A stretch of 64,000 bases of DNA from Manduca sexta (taxonomy: Eukaryota; Arthropoda; Insecta; Lepidoptera; Sphingidae): positions 10,956,727-11,020,726 of the forward strand of contig NC_051123.1 in assembly GCF_014839805.1 (NCBI RefSeq). Reading direction: 5' to 3'. Of this stretch, positions 1 through 12,239 are shown piece by piece; positions within the stretch are counted from its first letter, which is position 1; every line of letters begins with the position of its first letter. The notes beneath the pieces were generated by a model. That model did not search any database. It was not told the origin of the DNA and saw nothing but the letters and a program-made list of their open reading frames with translations. The position numbers and the translations under genes were made by a program.

Positions 1-79
1 CATAGTTTTAAGTTTTTTTTCGTCTGTTTCGCTTTTTTGTCTGTTATGTTTATGTAACTTGTGTTTGTTGTAAAATAAA

Positions 80-101
80 TTTCTTTTCTTTCTTTCTTTC
101 T
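80..101. repeat. (TTTC)n microsatellite
   Basis: A short run of TTTC units follows taaaataaat, an arrangement typical of the tail of a retroelement. Confidence 0.6.
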
Positions 102-129
102 AAATTGTATTACGGATGTTGGGAATGTA

Positions 130-283
130 GAAATCCGCCGGGATGACGATAGGCTTCCTATCTTATCACGATGTGTTTGATGTTCACCAACTGTTCGAAA
201 CAACGAAACAACAACGAAAAGTTGGTGCTTTGTATGCACCTCTGCTTACCACTTCATAAATAAAGGCGTGATGTGTGTGTGTA
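130..283 (+). repeat. SINE-B, decayed 5'-truncated copy
   Basis: The stretch keeps the internal gacgataggctt block and the 3' end (cctctgcttacc... then ataaaggcgtgatgtgtgtg). The tRNA-like head is missing. Confidence 0.6.
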
Positions 284-464
284 CAAAAATTCTTTATAAA
301 CTCTTGGCATTAATCATAAATTAATCTTTAGGGTGTATCATCGTCTTCAACTGCAAAAATGTCCACCGCTGAACTTAGACCTAAAGATTTCCAAACGGAC
401 TTGTCGAAAACAGCCTGCATGCAGTGTGCTTCTGATACCTTTATTAACTCTGTTCACCTTGCAG

Positions 465-517
465 GTGGACGTTCAACACAACCCATGCAGATGGACGTTC
501 CAACATCACCTTTGCCG
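465..517 (+). CDS. Internal coding exon, cassette 1 (penultimate exon)
   Basis: This 53-bp exon is bounded by an acceptor (cttgcag before 465) and a strong donor (gtacgtgg from 518). Read with one base finishing an incoming codon, it gives 17 codons (WTFNTTHADG then RSNITFA) and leaves one base, G. That base joins the CA that opens the exon at 30266 to make GCA (Ala), and the frame then stays open to a stop. The peptide has two N-x-T/S sequons (NTT, NIT) and a Gly-Arg-Ser shared in position with the exon at 59893. Upstream exons are outside the window, so the family cannot be named. The exon could instead be skipped in favour of 59893-59948, which has the same entry and exit phase. No repeat family overlaps it. 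Seen: splice sites, phase and open frame. Inferred: membership of the same gene as the downstream exons. Confidence 0.68.
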
Positions 518-748
518 GTACGTGGTCTCCATTCGCATCCATGTCTACTCGAACGGAATCCACAACCTTATTACGACGATGTTTCTCATTGGCTGATATT
601 TAAGGCTAGGGCTCCTAAGGGCTTTTGTTATCCTAAATCTAAATACTATATCTTATAATCAAACCATTCGACATGTACGCAAATGACGTGCGACATTCGC
701 GAAAATAAAAATGGAATAAACAAAATACGCAACGAGCTAAAAAATAAA

Positions 749-783
749 CAGCCTCATCCCTCGCTGATGAGGCTAATTTTTTT
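749..783 (+). other. Hairpin followed by a T run
   Basis: AGCCTCATC (750-758) pairs perfectly with GATGAGGCT (766-774) around a 7-nt loop, followed by seven Ts. It copies the layout of a bacterial intrinsic terminator, but in this eukaryotic intron no such role is expected. Confidence 0.3.
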
Positions 784-1794
784 CCCAACTGATATTAAGT
801 CATGTTTAAGACGGTCCGTCATTACCCTTAATAGTAATAGATATTTTATTTTGTCGCGTTTCGCTTTGGGGGTGTTTACACAATATACGAGGAGGGCGAT
901 CGCGGCGCCGTTCGATATGTCAATGTCACATTCGAATGTAAATCTTTATGGATCGCGGCTTTTGTTTTTTCTTGATGTTCGTTTATTATTGTCACAGACA
1001 TAGATTAAATATACGTGACTTGTGGAATCTTTAATTAAAATTAGAGGTTATTAAGGATATTTTTATTGATCGATCTGGTTTTAATACAAAATAATTTTGA
1101 TTAGGAATAAAAAACGAATATCAAACAAATGAATACATAAAAATGTCGTGTATTTTTGTTAAAAGAATTTGACAGTTATCTATATGATTAACAATAAGGA
1201 CCTAATTCAAATTTCGAACTAAAAGTCACTAACATATCGAATGTACCGCAATCACCGCCCTGATACATTCGCCGTTCGTTAATAGGTTTTCCCTTCATAA
1301 AGTGAATGTTATAGTATTTATTATAAGGTTGGTATTAAAACTGGGAGCTTTATCCTTACGATGTTTGGAATTTGATGAGGGATATCTTTGTGCGGATTTT
1401 TATGGGCCTGTCACGGTTTGTTTACCGCACTTAATGGCGCAAATGGCGGTTTTTTTTTATTAAAAATTTCGACCGCTTTTAGCGCGAATTTGCATGCGGG
1501 TCCTATTATGGGTAAAGATGACAATGTTACAAGCCCAAAATGTACTTATAATAGGGCCTGTTTTACAAGTTTTTTTTTTATTTTAATAACAGTTATAGTA
1601 TTAACCAGTTAAATAGTAATCATTTGAATACCGCTTATTTTGGAGCATAGATAGCATAGATTAGACTTTTATATTTGGACGGCTTATACATTTATGAAAC
1701 GAGTAGCATTTATTCAGAAATTGTTAAAAAGGAGTTTAGTATTATAAATACAAAAGTTTGTGCTTATATTTTGTTAGCAAAGCAGAAACTACTA

Positions 1795-1895
1795 AGCAGA
1801 TTTGAATGAACTTTGGCACATGGATAGACTATATCCTAGATTATTTTGTAGGCTTATTTTATCTCGAAAAAGTTAAAGAAAATATTTTCACGCGT
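1795..1895 (+). repeat. Helitron-like fragment (5' portion)
   Basis: The line of sequence containing agcagatttgaatgaac, tttggcacatggatagac and a terminal cacgcg matches the internal part of the small Helitrons described at 26400 and 47430. Confidence 0.4.
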
Positions 1896-1917
1896 TTGAG
1901 TTGAATAACATCTAAAC

Positions 1918-2216
1918 ATAGATATACATGTACTATATCTGGCGTTCCGTCCACTCATTGTGTTCGACTGAACTGTACTGCAATCCGTACACTTAAGTGT
2001 GATTTCAACATTGACAGCGTGTTGTTATATACGGAATGACGCTCATGATATAAGAACTCGAGTCTAAGTGTAAACCTGGATTTGAATAAAAAATATTAGT
2101 CAAGTAAAATGATTTGTTGTTCAAGTGAATAAATAGGTTATAACAGTGACGTTTTAGTTCAGATTTTGAACAAATAGTTTATATGGACGTTCGTGTCTAT
2201 AGCTATCCGTCAATGC
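1918..2216 (+). repeat. MITE-E copy 1
   Basis: It shares with 21534-21869 the blocks tctggcgttc, cgactgaactgtactgcaat, gatataagaactcgagtct and atggacgttcgtgtctata, in the same order. The termini are less well kept than in copy 3. Confidence 0.65.
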
Positions 2217-2697
2217 ATCTAAACATCTAAAAACCATTTTACATTCCACATACAGCATGCATTGGCCCAAGACGAACCAATAAATCACAACCCTAAACCG
2301 CGAACGCCTTAAAATTCCCAATAAGTTACCCGAGACGCGTTTATCACTGGATCAAGGACGTAAGCCCGGTCGATGTCATTCGTTCAGCTCTATGTATCAT
2401 TCGTTCACGTCTCAATACTCGGTGAGCAGTCGCGGGTTGTATATCATAAGGGTGTTAAGCTTGCGAGTTTGTTTTGAATGTAAAAACCGACGCGAGTAGT
2501 TTGATGTTAGAATTTATTCTGTATTGTCTTGCTTTCGTACTTTTTTGTTAAATATTTCCATGAACTTTTCTATATAATAAATAAAATTAAAACTATTTCT
2601 AATGATAGTAGTATACTAGCATTTTTATGTGGCTTCGCTGGCGTTGGTATTTCTCGTTAGGAATCGTGAATTGTTCTGAAATAAATAATAGAGAATA

Positions 2698-2719
2698 AAT
2701 GAATGAATGAATGAATGAA
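2698..2719. repeat. (GAAT)n microsatellite
   Basis: About five GAAT units lie directly before acactttattgtat, the reverse-oriented 3' end of a retroelement. Confidence 0.7.
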
Positions 2720-2870
2720 CACTTTATTGTATACACCAAATACAGCAATGAATACAATTACTATATAAGATGTGCTCCAATAGGCGGTCTTATCGCTTAA
2801 AAGCAATCTCTTCCAGAAAACCTGATATAAAGAGACTTAAATTTATAACTAGCTAAAGAAGAGGTCTAGA
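2720..2870 (-). mobile_element. Non-LTR element 3' end fragment
   Basis: Sequence resembling 9945-10150 in order: ggcggtcttatcgc / ggcggttttggcg, ctcttccag / ttcttccag, ctaaagaag, and acaattcaaca. The flanking GAAT run suggests the 3' end of a LINE or related element on the minus strand. Confidence 0.45.
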
Positions 2871-2979
2871 ATGAACAATTCAACATAGAAAAAAAAAAAA
2901 AAAACAATAATAGTGCATATTCCCATCCATAAATCTTATTACTTACCTTCACTGATATTGTAATGTAAAATATGTTTGG

Positions 2980-3110
2980 AGGTTTGGCAGTCATATAATC
3001 AGACAGGATCTCGCAAATGAGAGAGAGAATGCCAATACTCATGGGCGATGATGAGGATTTACCATCAGGCGGACCTTTAGCTCGTCTGCAGGAACAATAA
3101 AAAAAGACCT
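2980..3110 (+). repeat. Dispersed repeat 3' fragment with A-rich tail
   Basis: The sequence gatttaccatcaggcggac, then gctcgtctgc, then aataaaaaaaga has the look of the end of a lepidopteran retroelement with a short A tail. It is related in style to REP-D but is not the same sequence. Confidence 0.35.
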
Positions 3111-3164
3111 ACCAAATTATGGATGTGTGTAATATTTAACATTTATTTTCCACTTATACATTTG

Positions 3165-3465
3165 CTTTGGCGTAGTTGTATAACGATACTAGTGCTGAGG
3201 TCTGGGGTTCAATCTTCGGGACGGGTAGTCATATTGGGTTTTCTACTTAGTATCAGCCCGAATAATGATGTGCCAGATACGGCGATAAACTCAACGCCTA
3301 TCACATCATGGGACGGAATACAAAGGGCGGAAGTTGATTCATCAGTTGCGCCTCTGCCTACCCTATGAAGGCCGAAAGGCGTGAGTGTGAAAAATATAAT
3401 ACGAACTGCAGAAAGTGGGTGTACCAGTTGCGCCTCTGCCTACCCTTTCGAGGCGTGAGTGTGAA
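3165..3465 (+). repeat. SINE-B copy with a duplicated 3' module
   Basis: It starts with the tRNA-like head ggcgtagttgtataacg and a B-box-like gggttcaatc, and runs through tatcagcccg and tcacatcatgggacgg. The end module (cagttgcgcctctgccta... gcgtgagtgtga) is present twice, at about 3337-3391 and 3426-3463. Confidence 0.75.
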
Positions 3466-4377
3466 TAAAGTCTAAAGTCAATATCTCAATAAATCAAACC
3501 TAAAATGAGGCATTAGATCTAAATAATTCTAACACTAAAATATTCATGAAAGCTCTGACTACAAAGTGCACAAATCGGATTGGGATCCATCACCGATCGC
3601 GCGTTAGCGGATTAATGAACAATTAGCAATATGCGTGGACACGCCGCCGCGTCGCGACATGCTGTGATGGGCTGTGGTTAGCCTGCTGGCGGGCAACGGT
3701 TCGGTTAAGTATAAGCCATCTTACTTTATACCGTAGCGTTGGTAAGAAAGGATTAAGATTTTTAAAAGTAATTGTATTTAAGTAATCGAGAATTATAGTT
3801 TCTCGTCGTTAAGTGATAGCTTATATACCCTGTGAACCGGAAAATTTGGGATTCAAGTCACAAATGTTTTGTCCGGGACCACATAGATATTGCAGTCAGA
3901 GGTTGATGTCAAAGATTTTAATTTTTATATGGTAAAATACGTGAAAATCTATAAAAGTTGATAATTGATGCATGCACTGCTGAATGATTTTCGATGTAAT
4001 TTAACTTAGAATTAGATCTAGTCTTGACGTACTTTATAGGTGAACCTTCACGTAAAACTCGATTCACGCGCGAGCCATAACTAATATCAACCAAAAAATT
4101 TAAAATACTATCCTTAACACGAAACTTCATCGAACTCGCTAATTACAATTTTTTATAACTTATAATACTGCGTATTAATTATGACCCGCTGTCACCACAA
4201 CCACGGCCCGAATTTGACAAGTAATGAAGTTTGCAGCGGGTGTCAGTGCAACCCGTGACGCAGGGGACAAGCGCTGTATCGGACACAATATCAATCCACC
4301 AGCAGAACGTAATCAACACGCTCACTTACAAACCTCGTATATTCCCAGACCGTTTGACTTGTCTTTACTGGTCGTAC

Positions 4378-4580
4378 TCATATGTGAGTCCGCCTGGGTA
4401 GGTACCACTGTAATATCTATTTCTGCCACCTCTCAGGATGGCGAGCGCAATGTAATAATAAACAATACTTTGTAATTCAAGGTGTTGGATGGTGTTTATA
4501 CTGTTTATGGGCGGTCGTATCGCTTACCATCAGGCGAACGGCAAACTCATCTCGTCATTCAAAGCAATAATAAAAAAAAT
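4378..4580 (+). repeat. REP-D copy with an internal deletion
   Basis: It has the head (gtgagtccgcctgggtaggt) and the tail (tcgtatcgcttaccatcagg, tcattcaaagcaataa), but the central block seen at 31800-31900 is missing. Confidence 0.75.
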
Positions 4581-4643
4581 CAATAGAATCTTAGTAATCC
4601 AAACTATTATTATGAATATTTTATTTTTTATATGTTTATAATT

Positions 4644-4942
4644 AGCGGCGATAATCTAGTTGGGTGTGAAACGGACGAGACGAATATTCGCAGGTTCGAA
4701 TTCTAAGGGCATTTCTGAGTTTTCTAAAATTATGTATGTATTCTTTGTGAATTATCGCTTGGTTTGACAGGAAGGAAAACATCGTGAAGAAACTTGCATA
4801 CCTAATAAATTCTCTATAGGAATTTTGAGGGTGTGTGAAGTTTACCAACCCGCACTAGGCCAGCGTGGTGGACTAAGGCCTTATCCCTCTCAGTAGTAGA
4901 GGAGGCCCGTGCCCAGCAGTACCTATAGGACTGATATTAATA
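4644..4942 (+). repeat. SINE-A, full-length diverged copy
   Basis: It has the tRNA-like head (agcggcgataatctagttgg), a B-box-like caggttcgaattc, the body (tattctttgtgaattatcgc) and the 3' part (ggactaaggccttatccctc) before gatattaata. Confidence 0.8.
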
Positions 4943-5639
4943 CACTGGGCAACTCAACGGAATTTGATAATTATTTTACTAATAAGAAGTTATATTGTTC
5001 CAAAATCATTAGATGAACACGATTTTAGAAAATATAGAAACCTTTTAATTCACAACTTAATTAAATTTTTAATTCTCTTTACCGAATGTAAAGAATGTAT
5101 ATATGAATGTATTCTCTTTATATGGATTATGTAATCTGAAATAAATTATATTATTATCACATCAGGGCTCATTCTGCTACTTTTTGTTTCGCGAAGGGGA
5201 GTTATACTTAAAAGGTAAAGTTTGTGCAGAGTTTCGGATATCAAATCGATAAGAACGAGCATATCGACTTATTCGGCACTAATCTAAATTCCAGGAACGT
5301 CATTTGCGATTTTCGAATTGCCAAACTTACGAAAAAAGTGGCAAAGGTTTCTTAATGTCTGGTTAAAATATATCAATTTACGACTTGTTACAAGAAAACA
5401 CCCCAATACACACCAATATAATTCCGGTATCTAAATAGATCGCCCCCCAATCGATGAAGATACGCATCAAATAAAAAACGACACTCCAAATTGCTGTTCT
5501 ATTGCAATCGCTTCTCCATGCGATAAAAACGTTTACATACGTTTTTGTAAATTGCCTTTTCTTATTGGGGAAATTGTTATCTTTGTATTGGAGTTTTTTG
5601 GGTATTGGTTTGACTGGTTCGGTGGGAATGTTATGTTCT

Positions 5640-5850
5640 TCCTCGCTTAGGTCTCTGGTTCGATTACCGTGTTAGGTAATGTGGGTTTTTCTGTTTAATA
5701 TTGACCTGGAGTTTAGTATTCATGCCCGTTATGTCTAGTTATATCTCCCCTCTTAAAATGGGGTGGATTATGAATGGCGAAAAGTAGGAGCACTAGGTGG
5801 GTTTCTATATACCTCTTTAGATATAAATGCCGTGAGTATATATGTTTGCT
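5640..5850 (+). repeat. SINE-B, strongly diverged copy
   Basis: Blocks ggttcgattacc, gggtttttctg, gacctggagtttagtatt, atggcgaaaagtaggagc and ataaatgccgtgagt occur in the family's order. Confidence 0.5.
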
Positions 5851-6911
5851 GGCTAGATTAGTGTACACTTGACCATGAAAAGAAGCAATAGTATAAAAAA
5901 TAATATGTGTATTTTTATGATAATCTTAAATGACCTTTCAATCCAAATGGAAAAGTCTTTGCACGTAGCTTGGCGGCAAATTAGAGAAAGCAGTGGGACA
6001 TTGAAATACGATGACCCTCAAGAGGTATACAGTTGCTAAACACTTTAAAGAAGGCTCCAATTATTATCTGCGACTAGACAAGCTAAAATCCTTGCCAAAG
6101 AGCACCGATTCCTTCATAGGATGATTCGCGAGGCAATTGTAATTAAAAATCGTCTAAATTTAATAGAGAAGATGGTCTTAGTAACGTCAGGGGAAAATTA
6201 TAATATAAAAAATCGCGATAAAATACATAAAATAGTTTTATTTCAACACTTTAAAGAATTTTAAGTCTACCCAGAAATTAAACTGACTGCAATGACCTTC
6301 AATACACACAACATTGTTTTCCTCAGCCAAACACAAATATGAAAAACATTGGTACCAATCAATAACAGTTCCTTAAATAAAATTCCCAAACCCCTCAAAA
6401 CGCTTCCAAAGTTATTATTAAATGTTGCATATTAAAATTTATTACAACCCTCCTTGATGTCTCAATTTCTTCGATATGGGGTGTTTTACAATTTCCTCGC
6501 CTTATGGTACGTGAATTTTTTTGAGGTTCGCGCCTGATCTGTTTTTTTTTGTTTGGGGTTATAATGGAAGTTGCTTATAGGTTTTGTTGGATACATTTTG
6601 GCTTGTCCTTACTTAAGTATAAGTATTTACTAAAATATTAGAGATATATATATATATATTTTGACATTGCGTTAATATATGAAACCACATACTCGTCTTT
6701 ACGTATGCTAACATTGTATTACAAATTATTCATGAATAACAAATGTTTTTAAAAAAAAACCTAGTTTTAGGTACTTTTCTGATTTTTTGATCATTTTGTA
6801 GTTAAGAGTGTATATGATTCGTGGTATATTTCTGATATAAAAATATAATGTTGCCGCTACGAGGAATTCTCTTAGAGTAGTAGTAGAGGAATTAGGCTGT
6901 GCAAAATTAAA

Positions 6912-7193
6912 AATATTTTGTCCCACTGGACACGGGCCTCCTCTGCTATCGAGAGGGATTAGGCCTTAGTCCTCCACGCTGGCCAAGTGCAGATTAATAG
7001 ACTTCACACACCTGCAAAATTCCTATAGAGAACTTCTCACGTATGCAGATTTCCTTCACCGTTAAAGCAAGCGATCATTCACAAAGAATACACACATAAT
7101 TTAAGAAAAGTCACTGTACGTGCACTTGGGTTTTGAACCTGCAGACATTCGTCTCGGCAGACTATTCCACACCCAACTAGGCTATCGCTGCTG
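6912..7193 (-). repeat. SINE-A copy
   Basis: Reverse-strand copy with acgggcctcctctgctatcg near the tail end and the head at gctatcgctgct. It is complete but diverged. Confidence 0.8.
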
Positions 7194-7424
7194 CTATACA
7201 TAGGTATATACTTACTATAATCTGCATATCTCTAGTATCAAATGTATGATATTTTTCAATCCCCAGCGAAATGTAGACCCGCCTCGCTAGACACCGCGCC
7301 CAATGTACGGTCATTCTTGTTAATGTCGTTTGAGTTAAGACCTTTTGTTTAAAAGGTAATAGATACTAACGCGATGTCTATTTCTGAAGCCAAGCATTGT
7401 TGTGTAACTTAGTTTTAAACGGGC

Positions 7425-7658
7425 ACAGTATAGTGACCCGTCTCTACATGATGGCATGTAGAGTGAGATAGAATGTCGACTGATGAGAGACAATTACCTT
7501 CAGCAGTCGACACAATCATGCCTGCCTGATGGAAATGAATATATATAGGCTGATCCCGGAACGCGACACACTTACGTGGGCCACTATGGCAGGTTTAACA
7601 CATTGTGTACGGTGGTCGCTATCCGGGCGGATAAAAAATATATCCTACCACCAGCAAA
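7425..7658 (+). repeat. REP-C copy
   Basis: Starts with a worn gtgacccg... gagtgagatagaatgtcgac block, then the core with ggctgatcccggaacgcgac and ends atatcctaccaccagcaaa. Confidence 0.75.
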
Positions 7659-8507
7659 CTAATATTATAAAGATTTTTTATATGTTTGTAATGGGCAACA
7701 ACGGGACTTGATAATTATTTTATTAATAAAAGCTTTATTATTCCGAAATCATTAGATGGAGACGATTTTAGAGAATATAGAAACTTTTAAAGTGTACCTA
7801 CTTTACTCACAATTAAATTTTATTGTCAACTCGCTTCAGCGAACATAACAATATTTTTATTACAATATATAATGTTTAAAATATTGAAGCATAATATTTC
7901 GTCATAAACGCGAATACATCACAAATATCGCTGTGAAGGAAACGTCGTATCACGGGAGAAATCAAACGCCGGAAGCGGAAAGAAGCGTATTTTTCGAATT
8001 TGAATACCGAACTCCGACTACATCCGCACCGGAAACTTGCTTTACGAGATGCAAGTTTTAAACGTAGGATTTATATTCACGGAGATATTACCTTATAGGA
8101 GGAAATGATTTTGAATGCTTACGCTTTCTCGGTCTATTACGTGGGTGAGTGATAGTTGCTTGCCTTTTTGGGGATTTTTAACATGTTGCCTCATCGGTGG
8201 AGCGCATTTGAGCAGGTTTGAGACCGATCTATGAATTTTAAGAGGTCTATAAGAAGAAAAAAAAAATGAGGTTAGGATTGGAAATCGATTCTATGTTTTC
8301 TCTGGAATTTTTAATGCTTGGTATTGCCAATAAAATTATTTTCATCACGCATTTTTACGTCTGGGTATCATTTTTTCTAGTATGTTGAATTTGGTTCATC
8401 ATTAAAATCGACTGTCTGTCGCAATAACTACGAATCAATACATCTGTCTGACGCAATAACACTGATAAATATAAAATTTTTATGAATAGCATAGCATAAA
8501 TTTAAGA

Positions 8508-8683
8508 TGATTTATAAAAATTTGGCAAAGCTATGCTTAGTTAAAACACAAAATTCCTCGATTAGTTGTAAATCGAAACCCGCCATCGTGCCTTTTAATA
8601 AGGTTTAAACTAGGAACCGGTGATGTTTTTGACAGCTATTTAAGCAATTCTTAACCACTTCCGCTAAAATAAGTTCATAAGTA
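8508..8683 (-). repeat. REP-G copy 1
   Basis: About 165 bp is collinear with 26668-26846: gcaaagctatgcttagt, aaacccgccat, aataaggtttaaactagg and gacagctatttaagcaa occur in both. Class and true strand are unknown. Confidence 0.6.
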
Positions 8684-9061
8684 AGACTGAAAGTATATAA
8701 TATTAAAAAAATATAAAATAATACTGGCCACTTCTGTCCAAGAAACTGTTCTAAATTCAAAACATTTGCGTCACGTAGAAAAAAGCTAAGGCCTTCAGGT
8801 AGAGCCATCAAACCTCCATTTTCCCCGGCCATTGTGCGCGGAATGCGAAATATATGATATATATTCAACGTAATATGATGTATTGGGTAGAAACGACGCC
8901 ACTGGCTCTCTCTCGCATGTAGCGTGCGCGACATTGATTTGCTTCTTTTAAATTGTGAATGATGTGTGTAGGAGTGAGGCAAGAAGTTTTTGTAACATTA
9001 ATATGATGGTTTTTTTAGCAAAGGAAAACACACAATAATGAGTTTGTTACAAATAACGAAA

Positions 9062-9362
9062 AGCGGCGATAGCCTAGTTGGAACGAACTGCTGAAACGAA
9101 TATCCACGGGTTCGAAATCCATGAATACGTACCGCTGAGTATCCTCAAGTTATGTGTGTTCCTTGTGAATTATCGCTTGCTTTAACGGTGAAGGAAAACA
9201 TGGTGAGGAAAGCATACCTGATAAATTCTCTAAGAATTTTCAGGGTATTTGAAGTCTGCCAATTCATGTTAGGCCAGCGTGCTCGACTAAGCCCAAAATC
9301 TTGATAGTAGAAGAGGCGGGAGTCCAGCAGTGGGACAGTATATAACAGGCCTGGTATTATGA
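9062..9362 (+). repeat. SINE-A copy
   Basis: Head agcggcgatagcctagttgg followed by a small deletion, B-box-like gggttcgaaatcc, body and a tail ending ctggtattatgatatt. Confidence 0.8.
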
Positions 9363-9944
9363 TATTTCAAATAACACCCTGTGATTGAGCATGGCAATTG
9401 ACGTGGATTTAATTAAAATACTGTAGGAACTGCGGGTATAATGAAGCAATAGTTGGTTAATATGAATGCCTCAGGATTGATACTAAGTCTTGTTATTCCG
9501 AGCTAGCTATTTTCATTTATATCTTATTATTCCTTCTAAATTTTACCCATAATTATAAATGTCCATAGTTATCTAAGTAATTTTAATTGTTATTTAGAAA
9601 TAATAGTTACTATTCCTATACATTGTTTTGACGTATCATAAGTGCAACTTTGTTGTACAAATAAAGTATTTTAATTTTAATTTAATTTTAAATTTAACTC
9701 TTAAATACCGGGAGAATGTTTGAGTGCCCAGTTTTACAAAAATTTAGAAGTAAGGTAAATATATAGCAGACATTAGGTGTACTTAGCGCGGCTTAGAAAC
9801 ATCCTCATTATCAAAGGAATTACTGTAGCGAAATGGCTTATAATAAGGCTCCTTTTTAAATCAATAAAAGTGTGGTAGCTTAGTTGAAAATAGAAAGGCC
9901 TGGCAATACGGTTACCTTACACACCTCTGACTTACCCAAGTTAT

Positions 9945-10150
9945 TTATTCGTTGAAACTCCTTATTTTATATCAAGTCTTACAGAAACGTTAATATACAA
10001 TAGAGATTAGAAACAAACAGAAAGTACAAATGGCGGTTTTGGCGATTTCTTCCAGACAACCTTTGGATGGAACTAGATTACTAAAGAAGTTATGTGTTTA
10101 TTTATAAAGGAACACATCATGAGAAAACAATTCAACAACATTAAAATTAC
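9945..10150 (-). mobile_element. Non-LTR element 3' end fragment
   Basis: Shares its block order with 2720-2870 (ggcggtttt, cttccag, actaaagaag, acaattcaacaa). No coding part is attached. Confidence 0.4.
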
Positions 10151-10532
10151 TATCTGGTTCCCTCTTGCATACACCGTCCCCACCCTAATACAGATAAATG
10201 TAGTAGAGAAGAGGGATTTTTGATGGCAGCCCGCCGCGCAACTATTTATATTGAATCCGTTATTTTTCCAACGAATATATTATTTCGCATTTGCCAGTCG
10301 ATTTCTCGAATGCCTTGCGTATTGTGTTTTTGTGTTTGCCATTTATAAGGGATATTTTGTTTCGCGTATTAAATATTTTTGATGGAGACGTAATATCTAA
10401 ATATTTTTGTGTTTTAGCTCAACAAGTATACTAGATACTAAATTGGCTAATCGAGGTAGATCCTACGCGAGGTTTTAGGTTATTTTTTGCTTCTGCAGTG
10501 CATGAGTGAATTCTAATTTTAATATAATAAAA

Positions 10533-10845
10533 CAATAAATATCACCCTGTATTATATACTGTCCCACTGCTGGGCAATGGCCTCCTCTACTGAGTGGAAT
10601 TAGACCTTAGTCCACCACGCTGGCCTAATGTGGTTTGGTAGACTTCACATGTCCTCACAATTCCTATAGAGAACTTCTCAGGTATACAGGTTTCCTCACG
10701 ATGTTTTCTTCATCGTTAAAGCAAGCGATAATTCATAAAGAATACACACATCATCTCAGAAAAGTCAGAGGTGTGCCTTTGGGATTTGAACCTGCGGACA
10801 TTCGTCTCAGCAGTTCGTTCCACACCCAACTAGGCTATCGTCGCT
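10533..10845 (-). repeat. SINE-A copy
   Basis: Reverse copy from aatatcaccctgtattata to the head at aggctatcgtcgct; full length. Confidence 0.85.
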
Positions 10846-11044
10846 AATTTCATTAAAAAAATTAATAACCAATCTCGGGATAACAATTAGAGACAGTACC
10901 TTAGAATTCTGGTCTGTTGGTGTCATTTTTGTTTATTGGCAGTTGCCAGTAACGATTGATACTTATGGAGTAAAATATAAAGTACATTTTGGAGCATCTG
11001 TTTTTAATAGTGAGGATACTGTTGCGTATAGTCAAGCAGTATTT

Positions 11045-11120
11045 ATAATATAAAACTATTTTTCGTATTTTATTGAGGTTATTTATATTATAATTTTCTC
11101 CCGACGTTTCGAAGACAGAC
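11045..11120. repeat. Short dispersed repeat around a 'cgacgtttcgaagac' motif
   Basis: The block tatattataattttctcc followed by cgacgtttcgaagac recurs at 61787 (tatattataattttctcc, then tggcgtttcaaagac) and, inverted, at 58430 (gtcttcgaaacgtcgggaga). Confidence 0.5.
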
Positions 11121-11227
11121 TTTATCGACACAGGGTACTGAGATGTTGGTAAAAAAGACTTCAAGAACAACTAACTAAATATAAAATTCGGTACATCATG
11201 TCAATATAAGAATTCTATATATAAACA

Positions 11228-11521
11228 CTAGCTTTTACTCGCGGCTTCGCCCGCGCGAAGGAGTTTTCTGGGATAAAAGTCCCACTATATATTTTCCCGG
11301 GATAGTAGCCTATAGCCTTCCCAGGGTCTTATATTATCTCCATACCAAATTTTGCTTTTTTATACCACGTCTTATGTCACGTCCGGGATTAGAAATACGG
11401 GATAAAAAATCCTATGTCCGTCTCCTGGTTCTAAGCTACCTCTCCACCAATTTTCTGCCAAATCGGTTCATCCGTTCTTGAGTTATAAATAGTGTAACTA
11501 ACATCATTTTCTTTTATATAT
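11228..11521 (-). mobile_element. Small non-autonomous Helitron
   Basis: On the minus strand the element ends with a GC-rich hairpin region (gcgcgggcgaagccgcgagt) and CTAG, next to T in the host. The other end reads tatatataaaagaaaatgat and carries the usual internal taactcaagaacggatga block. There is no coding capacity. The 5' terminal TC is worn. Confidence 0.7.
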
Positions 11522-12239
11522 ACAAAATTATATTTTATGACAAACGGCCACCTTTAAGTAATATATATTATTTTGAATTCTGTAATACCTCCCAAGATAA
11601 TCGCTCGCTTAATTAACTGAGCGCCTAACTGCATGATTTATATCTTAAAGATGTCTTCAACCTATCTATCTAAAAGATCCAACCACTTAAGGGCATAGCA
11701 CAAATATTCAATCAAAAGAGATCGAAACAAAATAGCATCTTTGTCAAACAATCCAAACTCACTTTGCGAAAATGTGTGTAGAGAATCCATTTACATACAA
11801 TTGGCAAGCTTACCGCCTCCAGCCACTGGCAATGCCACAAATTACATTTGATTTTATTTTACAATTTCTTTGCCGACCGTACTCTTATGAGAAACTGATA
11901 AATGATAATAAGACTTATCGCGGTGAGATAAGGTTGGTTTCTGCTTAAAAAGTTTATGGATAGAGTTTCCTTATCTGTGTAAACATACGTATGAAGTAGG
12001 GGTCGCAATACCGGACCATTTTTCAAAACCGGTATTTTCGGTATTGACCTAAAATAAACTCCGGTATTCCGGTATTTTCGGTATTTCCGGTATTTGAAGA
12101 AATATTAGAAAAATAGGAACTATAACATTTAAGTTAGTTATTAAATGTCAAATTTTAATGACAGCTTAGTGGTTAGTTAAAGGCTGAATGAAAAGAGATT
12201 ATTTTCGTAAGCAAGGTTCATACCGTTCTGATTTTTGAG

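Noticed and set aside
333..596. 87- and 99-codon frames starting at 333 and 359
   Set aside because: They read through the splice acceptor and donor of the exon at 465-517 in other frames and look random outside it.
749..783. Hairpin plus T run resembling a bacterial rho-independent terminator
   Set aside because: The surroundings are a eukaryotic intron with no bacterial genes; a 9-bp stem with a T run can arise by chance in AT-rich DNA. Listed only as a hairpin.
8605..8982. 125-codon minus-strand open frame
   Set aside because: Its C-terminal part lies in REP-G, the rest has no recognisable domain, and no splice or codon pattern supports it.
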